From contig JBBTYK010000025.1 of assembly GCA_038061815.1 (NCBI GenBank), positions 1-17,066 on the forward strand: a stretch of 17,066 nt of DNA. Reading direction: 5' to 3'. Both the position numbers and the translations under genes were made by a program. Within the stretch, counting starts at the first letter, position 1, and every line of letters starts with the position of its first letter. Source of the stretch: JBBTXJ01 sp038061815 (GTDB taxonomy: Bacteria; Patescibacteriota; Patescibacteriia; Magasanikbacterales; JBBTXJ01). Under the pieces are notes generated by a model. The model did no database searches. It was not told where the DNA came from and was given only the letters and a program-made list of their open reading frames with translations. Of the stretch, positions 1 to 5,633 are shown in pieces.

Positions 1-158
1 TGCGCGCGCGCCACCGCTTCCTCGCTCAAATCCGGTTCGTCCGGCAAATAAAAACCCGCGTCCTTTCCTCCAGGTATAACGCGCAACTCCGGCTCTGTTT
101 TTGCTCGCCCCTCCTCATCGTCCTGCTCATCAAGGGGCTCTTCTGCACCGTGTGGCAT
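1..158 (-). CDS. Partial acidic protein, 3' part missing (unknown function)
   Basis: An open frame on the minus strand starts at an ATG (156-158) and runs off the left edge of the window, giving about 52 residues without a stop. It begins MPHGAEEPLDEQDDEEGRAK and is rich in Glu, Asp and Pro, so the visible N-terminus is probably disordered and no domain can be named. The ATG lies one base after the stop codon of the upstream DUF5663-like gene, which points to translational coupling and a shared operon. No signal peptide or membrane segment is visible in the part present. The function cannot be assigned from this fragment. Confidence 0.6.
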   Translation of the reverse strand, partial: MPHGAEEPLDEQDDEEGRAKTEPELRVIPGGKDAGFYLPDEPDLSEEAVARA

Positions 159-159
159 A

Positions 160-468
160 TTACGAAGATGGCTGGGCGCTTGTAAGCAGCTCCTTTTTCA
201 CGCCCACAATTTCCTCCTCAAGAATAGCATTAAAATTTGGCACTTTAGTTTGTAAAAACGCGAACAGGCGCGGCGGGTCGTTTGCGAGTTCGCTCACCAC
301 CGCATCGTCCTCGGTGGCAAGCAATTCCGTCAGCCGCAACATAATGCGTTTCTGCACCACATCAAGCACGCGGTCAACCAACTTCGCTTTTTCATCATCC
401 GGCATATCCTGCAGCCCGAGCGTGGTGATGATATTTTCGGCGAGCAATGGGTCGTTTGGCATACGCAT
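160..468 (-). CDS. Small DUF5663-like protein
   Basis: The frame encodes 102 residues from the ATG at 466-468 (MRMPNDPLLAENIITTLGL). A longer reading exists, but it would run through the promoter-like -10 element at 494-499, so the shorter start is preferred. The protein is largely helical and acidic. It has the pattern of a small family common in Patescibacteria (DUF5663, assigned from memory of its style): a short N-terminal segment ending in LGL, a helix containing ADKxKLVDRVLDVV-type residues, a helix with RIMLRLTELL, and a C-terminal KVPNFNAILEEEI motif. There is no signal peptide. It is followed one base later by the acidic partial gene. No strong Shine-Dalgarno sequence precedes it. 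The cellular role of the family is not known to me. Confidence 0.6.
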   Translation of the reverse strand: MRMPNDPLLAENIITTLGLQDMPDDEKAKLVDRVLDVVQKRIMLRLTELLATEDDAVVSELANDPPRLFAFLQTKVPNFNAILEEEIVGVKKELLTSAQPSS

Positions 469-493
469 GAAGTAAGGAGAATGAGATGGTACT

Positions 494-502
494 AGTATAC
501 CA
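494..502 (-). promoter_or_regulatory. Extended -10 promoter for the DUF5663-like gene
   Basis: On the minus strand TGG is followed directly by TATACT (494-499), an extended -10 element. No good -35 hexamer sits at the usual distance, as is normal for extended -10 promoters. The expected start of transcription is near 487, about 19 bases before the ATG at 468. The element lies back to back with the tRNA-Glu promoter. Confidence 0.5.
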
Positions 503-505
503 CAA

Positions 506-534
506 TTGACAATGCACAAAAAATAGCGTATCCT
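506..534 (+). promoter_or_regulatory. Sigma70-type promoter of tRNA-Glu
   Basis: A perfect TTGACA (506-511), a 17-base spacer and TATCCT (529-534) lie 16 bases before the first base of the tRNA. The expected transcription start is near 541, leaving a short 5' leader to be trimmed. Confidence 0.75.
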
Positions 535-549
535 ATATTCATTCAACCA

Positions 550-621
550 GGCCCCATCGTCTATCGGCTAGGACATTGGGTTTTCATCCCAAAAAGTCGG
601 GTTCAACTCCCGGTGGGGTCA
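550..621 (+). tRNA. tRNA-Glu (anticodon UUC)
   Basis: The 72 bases fold into a full cloverleaf. The acceptor stem 550-556 pairs with 614-620 (one G-U pair) and leaves A621 as discriminator. The anticodon stem TTGGG/CCCAA encloses the loop TTTTCAT, giving anticodon TTC for glutamate codons. The T stem 597-601 pairs with 609-613 around TTCAACT. The D arm holds the tRNA-Glu-like GTCTA...GGCTAGGAC pattern. The 3' CCA is not encoded and must be added. A consensus promoter lies just upstream. No terminator is visible between the tRNA and the next promoter at 626. Confidence 0.95.
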
Positions 622-625
622 CAAG

Positions 626-654
626 TTGACAAAAGTCATTGTATTTGCTAAATT
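626..654 (+). promoter_or_regulatory. Sigma70-type promoter of the 462-aa membrane protein gene
   Basis: A perfect TTGACA (626-631), a 17-base spacer and TAAATT (649-654) start five bases after the tRNA ends. The predicted transcription start is near 661, 33 bases before the ATG. Together with the strong RBS at 681-690 this predicts high expression. Confidence 0.75.
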
Positions 655-680
655 AGTACTGGCTTTCGAAACGCAAAAAC

Positions 681-690
681 AAGGAGGAGG
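681..690 (+). promoter_or_regulatory. Strong Shine-Dalgarno site
   Basis: AAGGAGGAGG lies three bases before the ATG at 694, with the AGGAGG core at best 3-6 bases away. It fixes the start of the 462-aa gene. It is unusual here because most other genes in the window (tsaD, rplJ, rplL, the 728-aa gene, hicB) have no recognisable site. Confidence 0.8.
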
Positions 691-693
691 ACC

Positions 694-2082
694 ATGGGAA
701 AGGGTAGGAACGGTGCGACTCGCAGGGAACCGCACGGGGAGCAGGTACTGATAGCGAAGCGACCAGCGGGGACGGACGCCCCAGCGCCCGGGTGCGACAC
801 GGACGAACCCGTTGGCGGTAAGCCGCCGCTCTTCCGGCTGACGGTGGAGAGAACCGACGGCGCGGATGCCAACATGCCGGTTCGGTGGTGTCTGTCAAAG
901 GAAGCGCTTGCGAAACTGCAGGGACGGGAGGCGCACGACCCGCATCTCCTAGTCGTGGTGGCGCGGGAAAATCCAGACGCGGAACTCGGTCACCGACTTG
1001 AGGAACTGGAGCACATGCTTCTGCCGCTTGACCGCGGCATGGACCGCGTGATGTTCCCGAGAGCCGGCGCGTATCGCGTTTACGCGATGGTAGTGTGGGC
1101 AACCGATATGTCCACCGACACCGCACGTTGGACTTCGCTATACGCGTGTTTTTTGGAAAAAGTTGGTGGCGGCTACCGCAGTCGCCTCATCAACGGGGAG
1201 GAATTCATCGGAGGCAAAGAGTTTCCGTGGGGCATCAAATGCCTGGACCACGTAGCAGAACTCCGCGTCTTGGTAGACGCTCGGTTCTTTGCCAAAAAGC
1301 CGCCAGCATGGCTCGCGTGGTACGTGAACCTGTGGTGCAACGGCAAACCACGGGACGAGTGCCAGTTCCGAAACCGATTCCTGTGGGCGTTCGGCATCAA
1401 GTGGCTACCGATGCTCCTCTGGTGCTTGTTCCAGGGAATCGTACGCACCGTATGCGCACTGACTCTGGCGCTCATTGGACGCCGCTACATCGCGCTTTCT
1501 CCAATCTGGCATCCGTTCGCCATGATTCTCAGTGAAGTAGATGGAGACCAGAAGTACCGACTCCGGGATTCACGCGGGTACTGGACGCAGGTCACGAGAG
1601 ATGAGAAGCCGCGTTCAACGCTCTTCTTCCTGTCCGCCACGCCGCTCTTTTGGGTGGCCTACGCCGCGATGGCGTGGTTCGCCTGGCGACGGTGGGGCGG
1701 CATCGGGCCGTGGAACGTCGGACCTGCATTCTTCATGGTCTTCCTCGCGGTCATCGCCGGGACGTGTGTCGCGCTCATGCTCTCCGTGGCCCTCATCCGT
1801 GATAGCATCAGAGGGCGGTACAACGCCAGAGAGGCGTCGCGCCGCGAGCATGAACGGTCAGCACTAGCGGCGGTGGAAGCGGAAAAAAATCGGCACGCAC
1901 ACGAGGCGTTCATTCGCTACTACCAGCGGCGGCTCGAACCACTCACCTGTCCAGAGACGGAAAAGATGGTCGGCGTGACGCGGCCGAAGGTGACGGTGGA
2001 TGCCCTGCCGCCGACTCACCGGACGCTGCACCTCCGATTCATGGAACTCAAGGCGCGCGTCTGCAGACCGTTCGCGCAGTAG
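694..2082 (+). CDS. Orphan membrane protein, 462 aa
   Basis: I do not recognise this protein. The first roughly 50 residues are polar and Pro/Gly/Arg rich, probably disordered. Residues about 45-225 look like a soluble mixed alpha/beta region. Strongly hydrophobic segments follow near 228-262 (one or two passes), 310-333 and 345-370. The C-terminal 90 residues are charged, beginning with an Arg/Glu/Ala-rich helix (about 372-410) that could form a coiled coil. There is no N-terminal signal peptide, so the soluble N-terminal region is probably cytoplasmic. The gene is a self-contained unit with a consensus promoter, the strongest RBS in the window, and a terminator right after the stop. No neighbour suggests a role. 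An accessory or recently acquired gene is possible but cannot be shown here. Confidence 0.75.
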   Translation: MGKGRNGATRREPHGEQVLIAKRPAGTDAPAPGCDTDEPVGGKPPLFRLTVERTDGADANMPVRWCLSKEALAKLQGREAHDPHLLVVVARENPDAELGHRLEELEHMLLPLDRGMDRVMFPRAGAYRVYAMVVWATDMSTDTARWTSLYACFLEKVGGGYRSRLINGEEFIGGKEFPWGIKCLDHVAELRVLVDARFFAKKPPAWLAWYVNLWCNGKPRDECQFRNRFLWAFGIKWLPMLLWCLFQGIVRTVCALTLALIGRRYIALSPIWHPFAMILSEVDGDQKYRLRDSRGYWTQVTRDEKPRSTLFFLSATPLFWVAYAAMAWFAWRRWGGIGPWNVGPAFFMVFLAVIAGTCVALMLSVALIRDSIRGRYNAREASRREHERSALAAVEAEKNRHAHEAFIRYYQRRLEPLTCPETEKMVGVTRPKVTVDALPPTHRTLHLRFMELKARVCRPFAQ

Positions 2083-2089
2083 GTTCGTT

Positions 2090-2133
2090 CGCCAGGATGT
2101 GGGTTCACCCGCGTCCTGGCGATTTTTTATTTT
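2090..2133 (+). terminator. Rho-independent terminator after the 462-aa gene
   Basis: CGCCAGGATG (2090-2099) pairs with CGTCCTGGCG (2112-2121), with an inner GGGT/ACCC stem in the loop, followed by ATTTTTTATTTT. It begins eight bases after the stop codon. Confidence 0.85.
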
Positions 2134-2142
2134 GAATGGAAT

Positions 2143-2151
2143 TGCTATACT
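2143..2151 (+). promoter_or_regulatory. Extended -10 promoter in front of a structured RNA candidate
   Basis: TGC followed by TATACT (2146-2151) forms an extended -10 element; only a T-run lies at the -35 distance. It sits just after the preceding terminator. The predicted start near 2158 would feed directly into the GC-rich hairpin region at 2177-2282. Confidence 0.4.
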
Positions 2152-2157
2152 ACTGAA

Positions 2158-2283
2158 CGAGCGTTCTCCTACCCTGACCGGCGGCAAGCCGGTGTGCTGG
2201 CGGAGCGGTAGAGCGCAATGCCGGCGCAGGTAGCTGCGCGCCCTGGCCCCTGCCGGCGCGCGCTCTACCGGCGCCGGCTTTTC
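2158..2283 (+). ncRNA. Candidate structured small RNA (unknown class)
   Basis: The region between a terminator and the hicA stop has no convincing reading frame but very strong plus-strand structure. A local hairpin ACCGGC/GCCGGT (2177-2193) is followed by a long rod: 2196-2202 with 2272-2278, 2206-2216 with 2260-2270 (11 perfect pairs), 2220-2224 with 2253-2257, and 2227-2230 with 2249-2252, closing on an 18-base loop. A short T-run (2279-2282) follows, as in an intrinsic terminator. With the extended -10 element upstream, this reads as an independent transcript of about 125 bases. It lacks the GGAA-type loop of SRP RNA, and I cannot match it to 6S RNA, RNase P RNA or tmRNA. It could instead be a palindromic repeat with no transcript. 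Confidence 0.4.
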
Positions 2284-2288
2284 TGTGG

Positions 2289-2519
2289 TCACAACCATCG
2301 TAAAAATTCATCCCGTGACAACCCGGCCTGTTTCAAAATGGAATGAACTATTTGCGGCGGCAAATCAAAATTGCTATGCATAGGAATAGTAATCCGAAGT
2401 TGTGTATGCACTGGATGACGCAACTGCGCATGGCTACCTTTCTGACAGTGAATATAAAAACCGACTCTCATTAATACTTTCAACACAACCTTCGGCTTGA
2501 GAGCCGGTAATTTACCCAT
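2289..2519 (-). CDS. hicA: HicA-family mRNA interferase toxin
   Basis: The 76-residue protein has the size and order of HicA (YcfA) toxins, which fold like a small double-stranded-RNA-binding domain and cut mRNA. It shows an N-terminal LPALKPKVVLKVLMRVGF segment, then the KGSHAQLRHP motif carrying the catalytic histidine, then ITIPMHSNFDLPPQIVHSILKQAGLS, the typical ITVPxHxxxxLxxGTLxxILKQAGL-like stretch with the residues near the turn altered. It starts six bases after the hicB stop, so the pair is one operon with the antitoxin gene first, the reverse of the classical hicA-hicB order. HicB should bind and block it. No intrinsic terminator for the minus strand is evident after the stop. Confidence 0.88.
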   Translation of the reverse strand: MGKLPALKPKVVLKVLMRVGFYIHCQKGSHAQLRHPVHTQLRITIPMHSNFDLPPQIVHSILKQAGLSRDEFLRWL

Positions 2520-2525
2520 ATCACC

Positions 2526-2774
2526 TTACACGTGAACCGTTACATGTTCCTGGATAATAGATTGTTCATCTGGAATCGTTTCTTCATCTCTTTGCAATCC
2601 TCCGACATGACATCGGATGGCATCGCGTGCCATCGTACGCGCTTCATCAAACGTTCTGCCATATGTTACTAAACCCGGCAATGATGGAACAGTAACCTGA
2701 AAACCACTCTTGCCAATCGGCTCATAGAGTACCGTGAAAGAATATTCATGCGATGCCAATAAACGTCTACTCAT
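2526..2774 (-). CDS. hicB: HicB-family antitoxin
   Basis: The 82-residue protein matches the HicB partial RNase-H-like fold: EYSFTVLYEPIGKSGFQVTVP, then SLPGLVTYGRTFDEARTMARDAI, then a helix ending in VGGLQRDEETIPDE. These are the family's usual strand-strand-(LPG) and EA..A..A.. features. No C-terminal DNA-binding extension (HTH or ribbon-helix-helix) is present, so self-regulation may be weak or act through other surfaces. An upstream in-frame TTG (781-783 of the 2000s block, i.e. 2781-2783) overlaps the -10 element, so the ATG at 2772-2774 is preferred. It would then lie at or next to the predicted transcription start, making the mRNA leaderless. The gene is followed six bases later by hicA. 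Confidence 0.88.
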   Translation of the reverse strand: MSRRLLASHEYSFTVLYEPIGKSGFQVTVPSLPGLVTYGRTFDEARTMARDAIRCHVGGLQRDEETIPDEQSIIQEHVTVHV

Positions 2775-2782
2775 GTAACTCA

Positions 2783-2811
2783 AGCATATTCCACATCACA
2801 AGACCTGTCAA
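2783..2811 (-). promoter_or_regulatory. Promoter of hicBA, predicted leaderless
   Basis: On the minus strand TTGACA (2806-2811), a 17-base spacer and TATGCT (2783-2788) form a near-consensus promoter. The predicted start near 2776 is one or two bases before the hicB ATG, leaving no room for a ribosome binding site. Confidence 0.75.
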
Positions 2812-2815
2812 ACAC

Positions 2816-2859
2816 TGCAAAAAAGAAAACCCCGACATGTCGGGGTTTTCTTTTTTGCA
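2816..2859. terminator. Bidirectional terminator, 44-bp perfect palindrome
   Basis: The sequence is perfectly self-complementary about the centre 2837/2838. The core is CCCCGACATGTCGGGG with A-runs on the left and T-runs on the right, so it ends in a U-tract in either direction. On the minus strand it terminates the SWIB/zinc-ribbon transcript that ends at 2865 and separates it from the hicBA promoter a few bases further on. Confidence 0.85.
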
Positions 2860-2864
2860 TCGTG

Positions 2865-3029
2865 TTATGCCGCCTTCGGCAAAATTTTGTACATGCCCGT
2901 GCTGCAGGTTGAGCAGCTGCCTTTCATGGCGTGGCGGGTTGAGCCGCCTTTGCCGGGCATCGTCACTTCTTGCGCGTCTTTCATCGCGCGCTTGTCGCGA
3001 CATTTGACGCAGTATCCCATCGTGTCCAT
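2865..3029 (-). CDS. Small zinc-ribbon protein, DUF5679-like
   Basis: The 54-residue protein has two cysteine pairs, CVKC near the N-terminus and CSTC near the C-terminus, in the frame MGYCVKCRDKRAMKDAQEV...KGSCSTCSTGMYKIL. This is the pattern I associate with DUF5679, a single small zinc ribbon. The start at 3027-3029 (MDTMGY) is chosen because AAGGG lies about ten bases upstream; the ATG at 3018-3020 is equally plausible. It follows the SWIB-domain gene by 32 bases on the same strand without a promoter between them, so the two are probably cotranscribed, and a strong terminator follows. Nucleic-acid or protein binding is a reasonable guess but is not shown. Confidence 0.75.
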   Translation of the reverse strand: MDTMGYCVKCRDKRAMKDAQEVTMPGKGGSTRHAMKGSCSTCSTGMYKILPKAA

Positions 3030-3061
3030 ATGATTAAAGCCCTTCAATGTGTCGGGCCTAA

Positions 3062-3319
3062 TTACGACAGATGTTGCGATACCAGCTTCGTCATCTCAAA
3101 CATGTTCACTTCGCTCTTTCCGCCGAACACCGGACGCAGTTTGTCATCGGCGATGATGTTCCGTTTATTTGCTGGGTTCTGCAAATTATTCTTCTTAATA
3201 TACGCCCAGAGCTGTTTCACCACCTGACCACGTGGGAGCGGTGCTGACCCCACAATTGCCGCGAGTTGCGCCGATGGTTGCAACGGCTTAAGGAGCGCCG
3301 GATTGGCTTTTCGTACCAT
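3062..3319 (-). CDS. SWIB/MDM2-domain protein
   Basis: The 85-residue protein is almost entirely one SWIB domain. It begins MVRKANPALLKPLQPSAQL, continues with PLPRGQVVKQLWAYIKKNNLQNP and ends with the hallmark NIIADDKLRPVFGGKSEVNMFEMTKLVSQHL. The domain is known from eukaryotic chromatin remodelling subunits and from stand-alone proteins in chlamydiae and Patescibacteria. In bacteria a DNA- or chromatin-associated role is suspected but not established. The start at 3317-3319 matches the usual N-terminus of the stand-alone family; a longer frame to 3451 has an unrelated extension and overlaps the likely promoter. It heads a two-gene unit with the zinc-ribbon protein. Confidence 0.87.
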   Translation of the reverse strand: MVRKANPALLKPLQPSAQLAAIVGSAPLPRGQVVKQLWAYIKKNNLQNPANKRNIIADDKLRPVFGGKSEVNMFEMTKLVSQHLS

Positions 3320-3388
3320 ATTCTTGGGCCATTCTGTCGCCCCGCGGCCGCGCGCCGTTTGGGACTCTGGAATGGCAGAGAGTGAATA

Positions 3389-3394
3389 ATTATA
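3389..3394 (-). promoter_or_regulatory. Possible -10 element for the SWIB gene
   Basis: A perfect TATAAT lies on the minus strand about 70 bases before the SWIB start codon. No convincing -35 hexamer sits 16-18 bases upstream. A second, weaker pair (TTTACG, 17 bases, TATAGA) lies slightly further upstream. The assignment is tentative. Confidence 0.3.
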
Positions 3395-3477
3395 AGATAG
3401 TCTATATCCAGCGTACCCCTCTGCGTAAAATAAAGCAAGTGGGTCATCCACAGGCTGTCCACCATCGCGGCATCCTT

Positions 3478-3485
3478 GCTATACT
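3478..3485 (+). promoter_or_regulatory. Extended -10 promoter of tsaD
   Basis: TGC followed by TATACT (3480-3485) gives an extended -10 element; a poor -35 match (TGTCCA) lies 18 bases upstream. The predicted start near 3492 leaves a roughly 22-base AT-rich leader without a Shine-Dalgarno site before the ATG at 3514. Confidence 0.5.
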
Positions 3486-3513
3486 GGTGATGAAATGATA
3501 TATTTTTCGTTCC

Positions 3514-4512
3514 ATGAAGATTCTCGGCATTGAAACGAGTTGCGACGACACGGCGACCGCGTTGGTTGAGGCAAAACGCGGCCGTTTTACGGTTATGCGC
3601 GAACGACGAAGTTCGCAGATTGACCTGCATAAACAGTATGGCGGCATCGTGCCGGAAGTGGCGGCGCGAGCGCATGCGGAGCTGGTGATGCCGTTAGTGG
3701 AGGAGGCGTTAGATGGTGAACAGCCCGATGTCATCGCCGTGACCGCCGGCCCCGGTCTTATCACTGCGCTTATGGTTGGCGTGCAGACGGCGGCAACGCT
3801 TTCCTATGCCTGGAACGTGCCACTTGTCGCGGTGAATCACATAGAAGGGCACGTCTACGGAAACTGGCTCGCGTCCAAAAAAAATATTGCATTTCCGGCG
3901 CTTGCGCTTATCGTTTCAGGCGGACATACGGAGCTCATTCTGATGCGCGACCACGGAAACTATAAACTCATCGGCAAAACGCGCGATGATGCCGCAGGCG
4001 AATGTTTTGACAAGGTCGGCAAACTGCTTGGCTTTGAGTATCCGGGCGGACCGAAAATTTCAGAGGCTGCTAAAGGCGGAAATCCGGCGGCCATCGCATT
4101 CCCTCGTCCGATGATTCATTCAGACGATTATGACTTCTCCTTCGCCGGTTTGAAAACCGCGGCGCTGTATTGGTTGCGTGAACACAAACGGTACTCCATC
4201 GCAGATGTCTCTGCCTCGTTTGAACAAGCCATCGTGGATGTGCTCGTTGCAAAGACAATTCGCGCCGCGAAAGAATACAAACCGAAATCCGTCATGTTAG
4301 GTGGCGGGGTGGCAGCGAACACAAAATTGCGCGCCGCCCTCGCCGCTTCGGTATCCACAGACTATCCCGAAGGCGCGTTGACCCTTCCGCCGCTTTTTGC
4401 TACTGTTGACAACGCGCCGATGATTGCCGTTGCCGGATATTTTCACGCAAAACGAAAGGACTTCACCTCATGGAAAAAAATCACCGCAGACCCAAACTGG
4501 CGCATTGCATAA
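3514..4512 (+). CDS. tsaD: tRNA N6-adenosine threonylcarbamoyltransferase TsaD
   Basis: The 332-residue protein is a full-length TsaD (Kae1/YgjD) of the ASKHA ATPase fold. It transfers the threonylcarbamoyl group to A37 of tRNAs reading ANN codons, working with TsaB and TsaE. Visible signatures are the N-terminal phosphate loop MKILGIETSCDDT, the GGIVPEVAARAHAE segment, AGPGL near 78-82, the metal-binding NHIEGH with His109 and His113, SGGHTELI (135-142), DDAAGECFDKVGKLLGF..YPGGP, FAGLKTA, GGGVAANTKLR (263-273) and the third metal ligand Asp299 in TVDN. Nothing key is missing. Its 3' end overlaps the secreted-protein gene by 43 bases, suggesting coupled translation. A TsaB-like fragment occurs elsewhere in the window. 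Confidence 0.97.
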   Translation: MKILGIETSCDDTATALVEAKRGRFTVMRERRSSQIDLHKQYGGIVPEVAARAHAELVMPLVEEALDGEQPDVIAVTAGPGLITALMVGVQTAATLSYAWNVPLVAVNHIEGHVYGNWLASKKNIAFPALALIVSGGHTELILMRDHGNYKLIGKTRDDAAGECFDKVGKLLGFEYPGGPKISEAAKGGNPAAIAFPRPMIHSDDYDFSFAGLKTAALYWLREHKRYSIADVSASFEQAIVDVLVAKTIRAAKEYKPKSVMLGGGVAANTKLRAALAASVSTDYPEGALTLPPLFATVDNAPMIAVAGYFHAKRKDFTSWKKITADPNWRIA

Positions 4513-5633
4513 TGACAGGCACGCTCCTGCTGTCTTTGTTGATGGCGCCGATTGCGCACGCACAACTCATTCAGCAACCGCAACCGGACGTGTTCGGCGG
4601 CGGAAAAATTTCGCTCCTCTACCGCGTGCTTGAAGCGCATCCGGAAATTGCGGAAGGCATCGGACTTACCAAAACGCCGGTGTTTCTTGCGAAAGGCAGC
4701 GGGCCGGGGGTGTATCTCATACACGGCACGGTGGTGAATAAAACCCTCGTGGGCGAACGGTTCTTGTTCGCCAACGAGCGAATTTATCGCACGTGGTTCG
4801 GCAATTTTGTGCCGGTGCGCCATTTTCGCGACGAGGCGATTGAAAACACCACCTCGCACGGCAACGTGCTGCCGGCGCCGGGTTCGTTGCTCAAAATGCC
4901 GCAATCCCCCATTGTGTATGTGGCAACGCTCGGCCGCCTGCTGCGGCCTATCAGAAACGAGGCCATCGCCGCGCGGCTGTTCGGCCCAACGTGGAATCGC
5001 TATGTTTTTGATGTTGACGAATTTGCTTTTTCGCAATACGAAATCGGACCCGAAGTACACGAACGGACGCGTTTGACTGAACTTGACCTGCCGCCGCTCG
5101 GCACGGAAGAAGACCGTTTCCGCGTTGCGAAATTTGAAACAGCGGCGCGCATGAATCGCACGATGGACACCACGCTCCGCGATTTGTATCGCCAGATTTT
5201 GGCGAAACGATATTTGGATATTTTGGTGACGTGGAAACGCGAAACCGGCTCGTTTCCGCCGACACCGAGTCCGTTGAACACATCTGGTGTTCATCCCGCG
5301 CAGCTGGGAATTGTGCTGTCCGACGGGACCACTGCCGCGCTCACCGCGCACGAAGGCGTGACCGGCGCGATTAAACAGGTGCCGTGGGAGCAGTGCGGCA
5401 AGGATGCGGCCTGTTTTTCTTTCATTCCAGACACGCAGGTTGAGCCGTGCGGCGTCGGGAGCTCGCCGTTCATCTATTCGTCAAACGGCGAGGCCTTCGC
5501 GCTGGATTTTTGCATTGAATCTCCGACCATTATTACGCTTCCCGAAGTGGCGTTGGAAATCCACCAACGCGATATGCCGATACTGCGGCGAGGGTGGTAT
5601 CGGTTTACGGAGGCAGGGTTGCGGGAGTTGTAG
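4470..5633 (+). CDS. Secreted protein with Patescibacteria-type surface domain and pseudopilin-like C-terminal region
   Basis: The 387-residue protein begins with a Sec signal peptide: a basic stretch (KNHRRPK), a hydrophobic core (TLLLSLLMAPI) and a likely AHA|Q cleavage near residue 31. Residues about 65-200 contain a pattern I have seen repeated in exported Patescibacteria proteins: KGSGPGVYLI, RFLFANERIYRTWFGNF, GNVLPAPGSLLKM, VYVATLGRLLRPI, and EAIAARLFGPTWNRYVFDVDE. Residues about 233-370 resemble the globular head of a GspG-like pseudopilin, with a helix followed by WKRETGSFPPTP, four cysteines and YSSNGEAFALDFCIE, but without the prepilin N-terminus. The start at 4470 is favoured by AAAGGA nine bases upstream and by the basic n-region. 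An alternative ATG at 4512 overlaps the tsaD stop (TAATG). The 3' end overlaps the dnaE 3' end by 29 bases. Confidence 0.75.
   Translation: MEKNHRRPKLAHCIMTGTLLLSLLMAPIAHAQLIQQPQPDVFGGGKISLLYRVLEAHPEIAEGIGLTKTPVFLAKGSGPGVYLIHGTVVNKTLVGERFLFANERIYRTWFGNFVPVRHFRDEAIENTTSHGNVLPAPGSLLKMPQSPIVYVATLGRLLRPIRNEAIAARLFGPTWNRYVFDVDEFAFSQYEIGPEVHERTRLTELDLPPLGTEEDRFRVAKFETAARMNRTMDTTLRDLYRQILAKRYLDILVTWKRETGSFPPTPSPLNTSGVHPAQLGIVLSDGTTAALTAHEGVTGAIKQVPWEQCGKDAACFSFIPDTQVEPCGVGSSPFIYSSNGEAFALDFCIESPTIITLPEVALEIHQRDMPILRRGWYRFTEAGLREL

Noticed and set aside
2196..2278. tRNA-like D-arm string AGCGGTAGAGCGC
   Set aside because: No acceptor, anticodon or T arms can be formed; the string is part of an 11-bp stem in a long rod.
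4443..5351. Long antisense frame opposite the secreted-protein gene
   Set aside because: It encodes an Arg/His-rich, motif-free product, the usual shadow of a GC-rich gene; the plus-strand protein has a signal peptide and recognisable domains.
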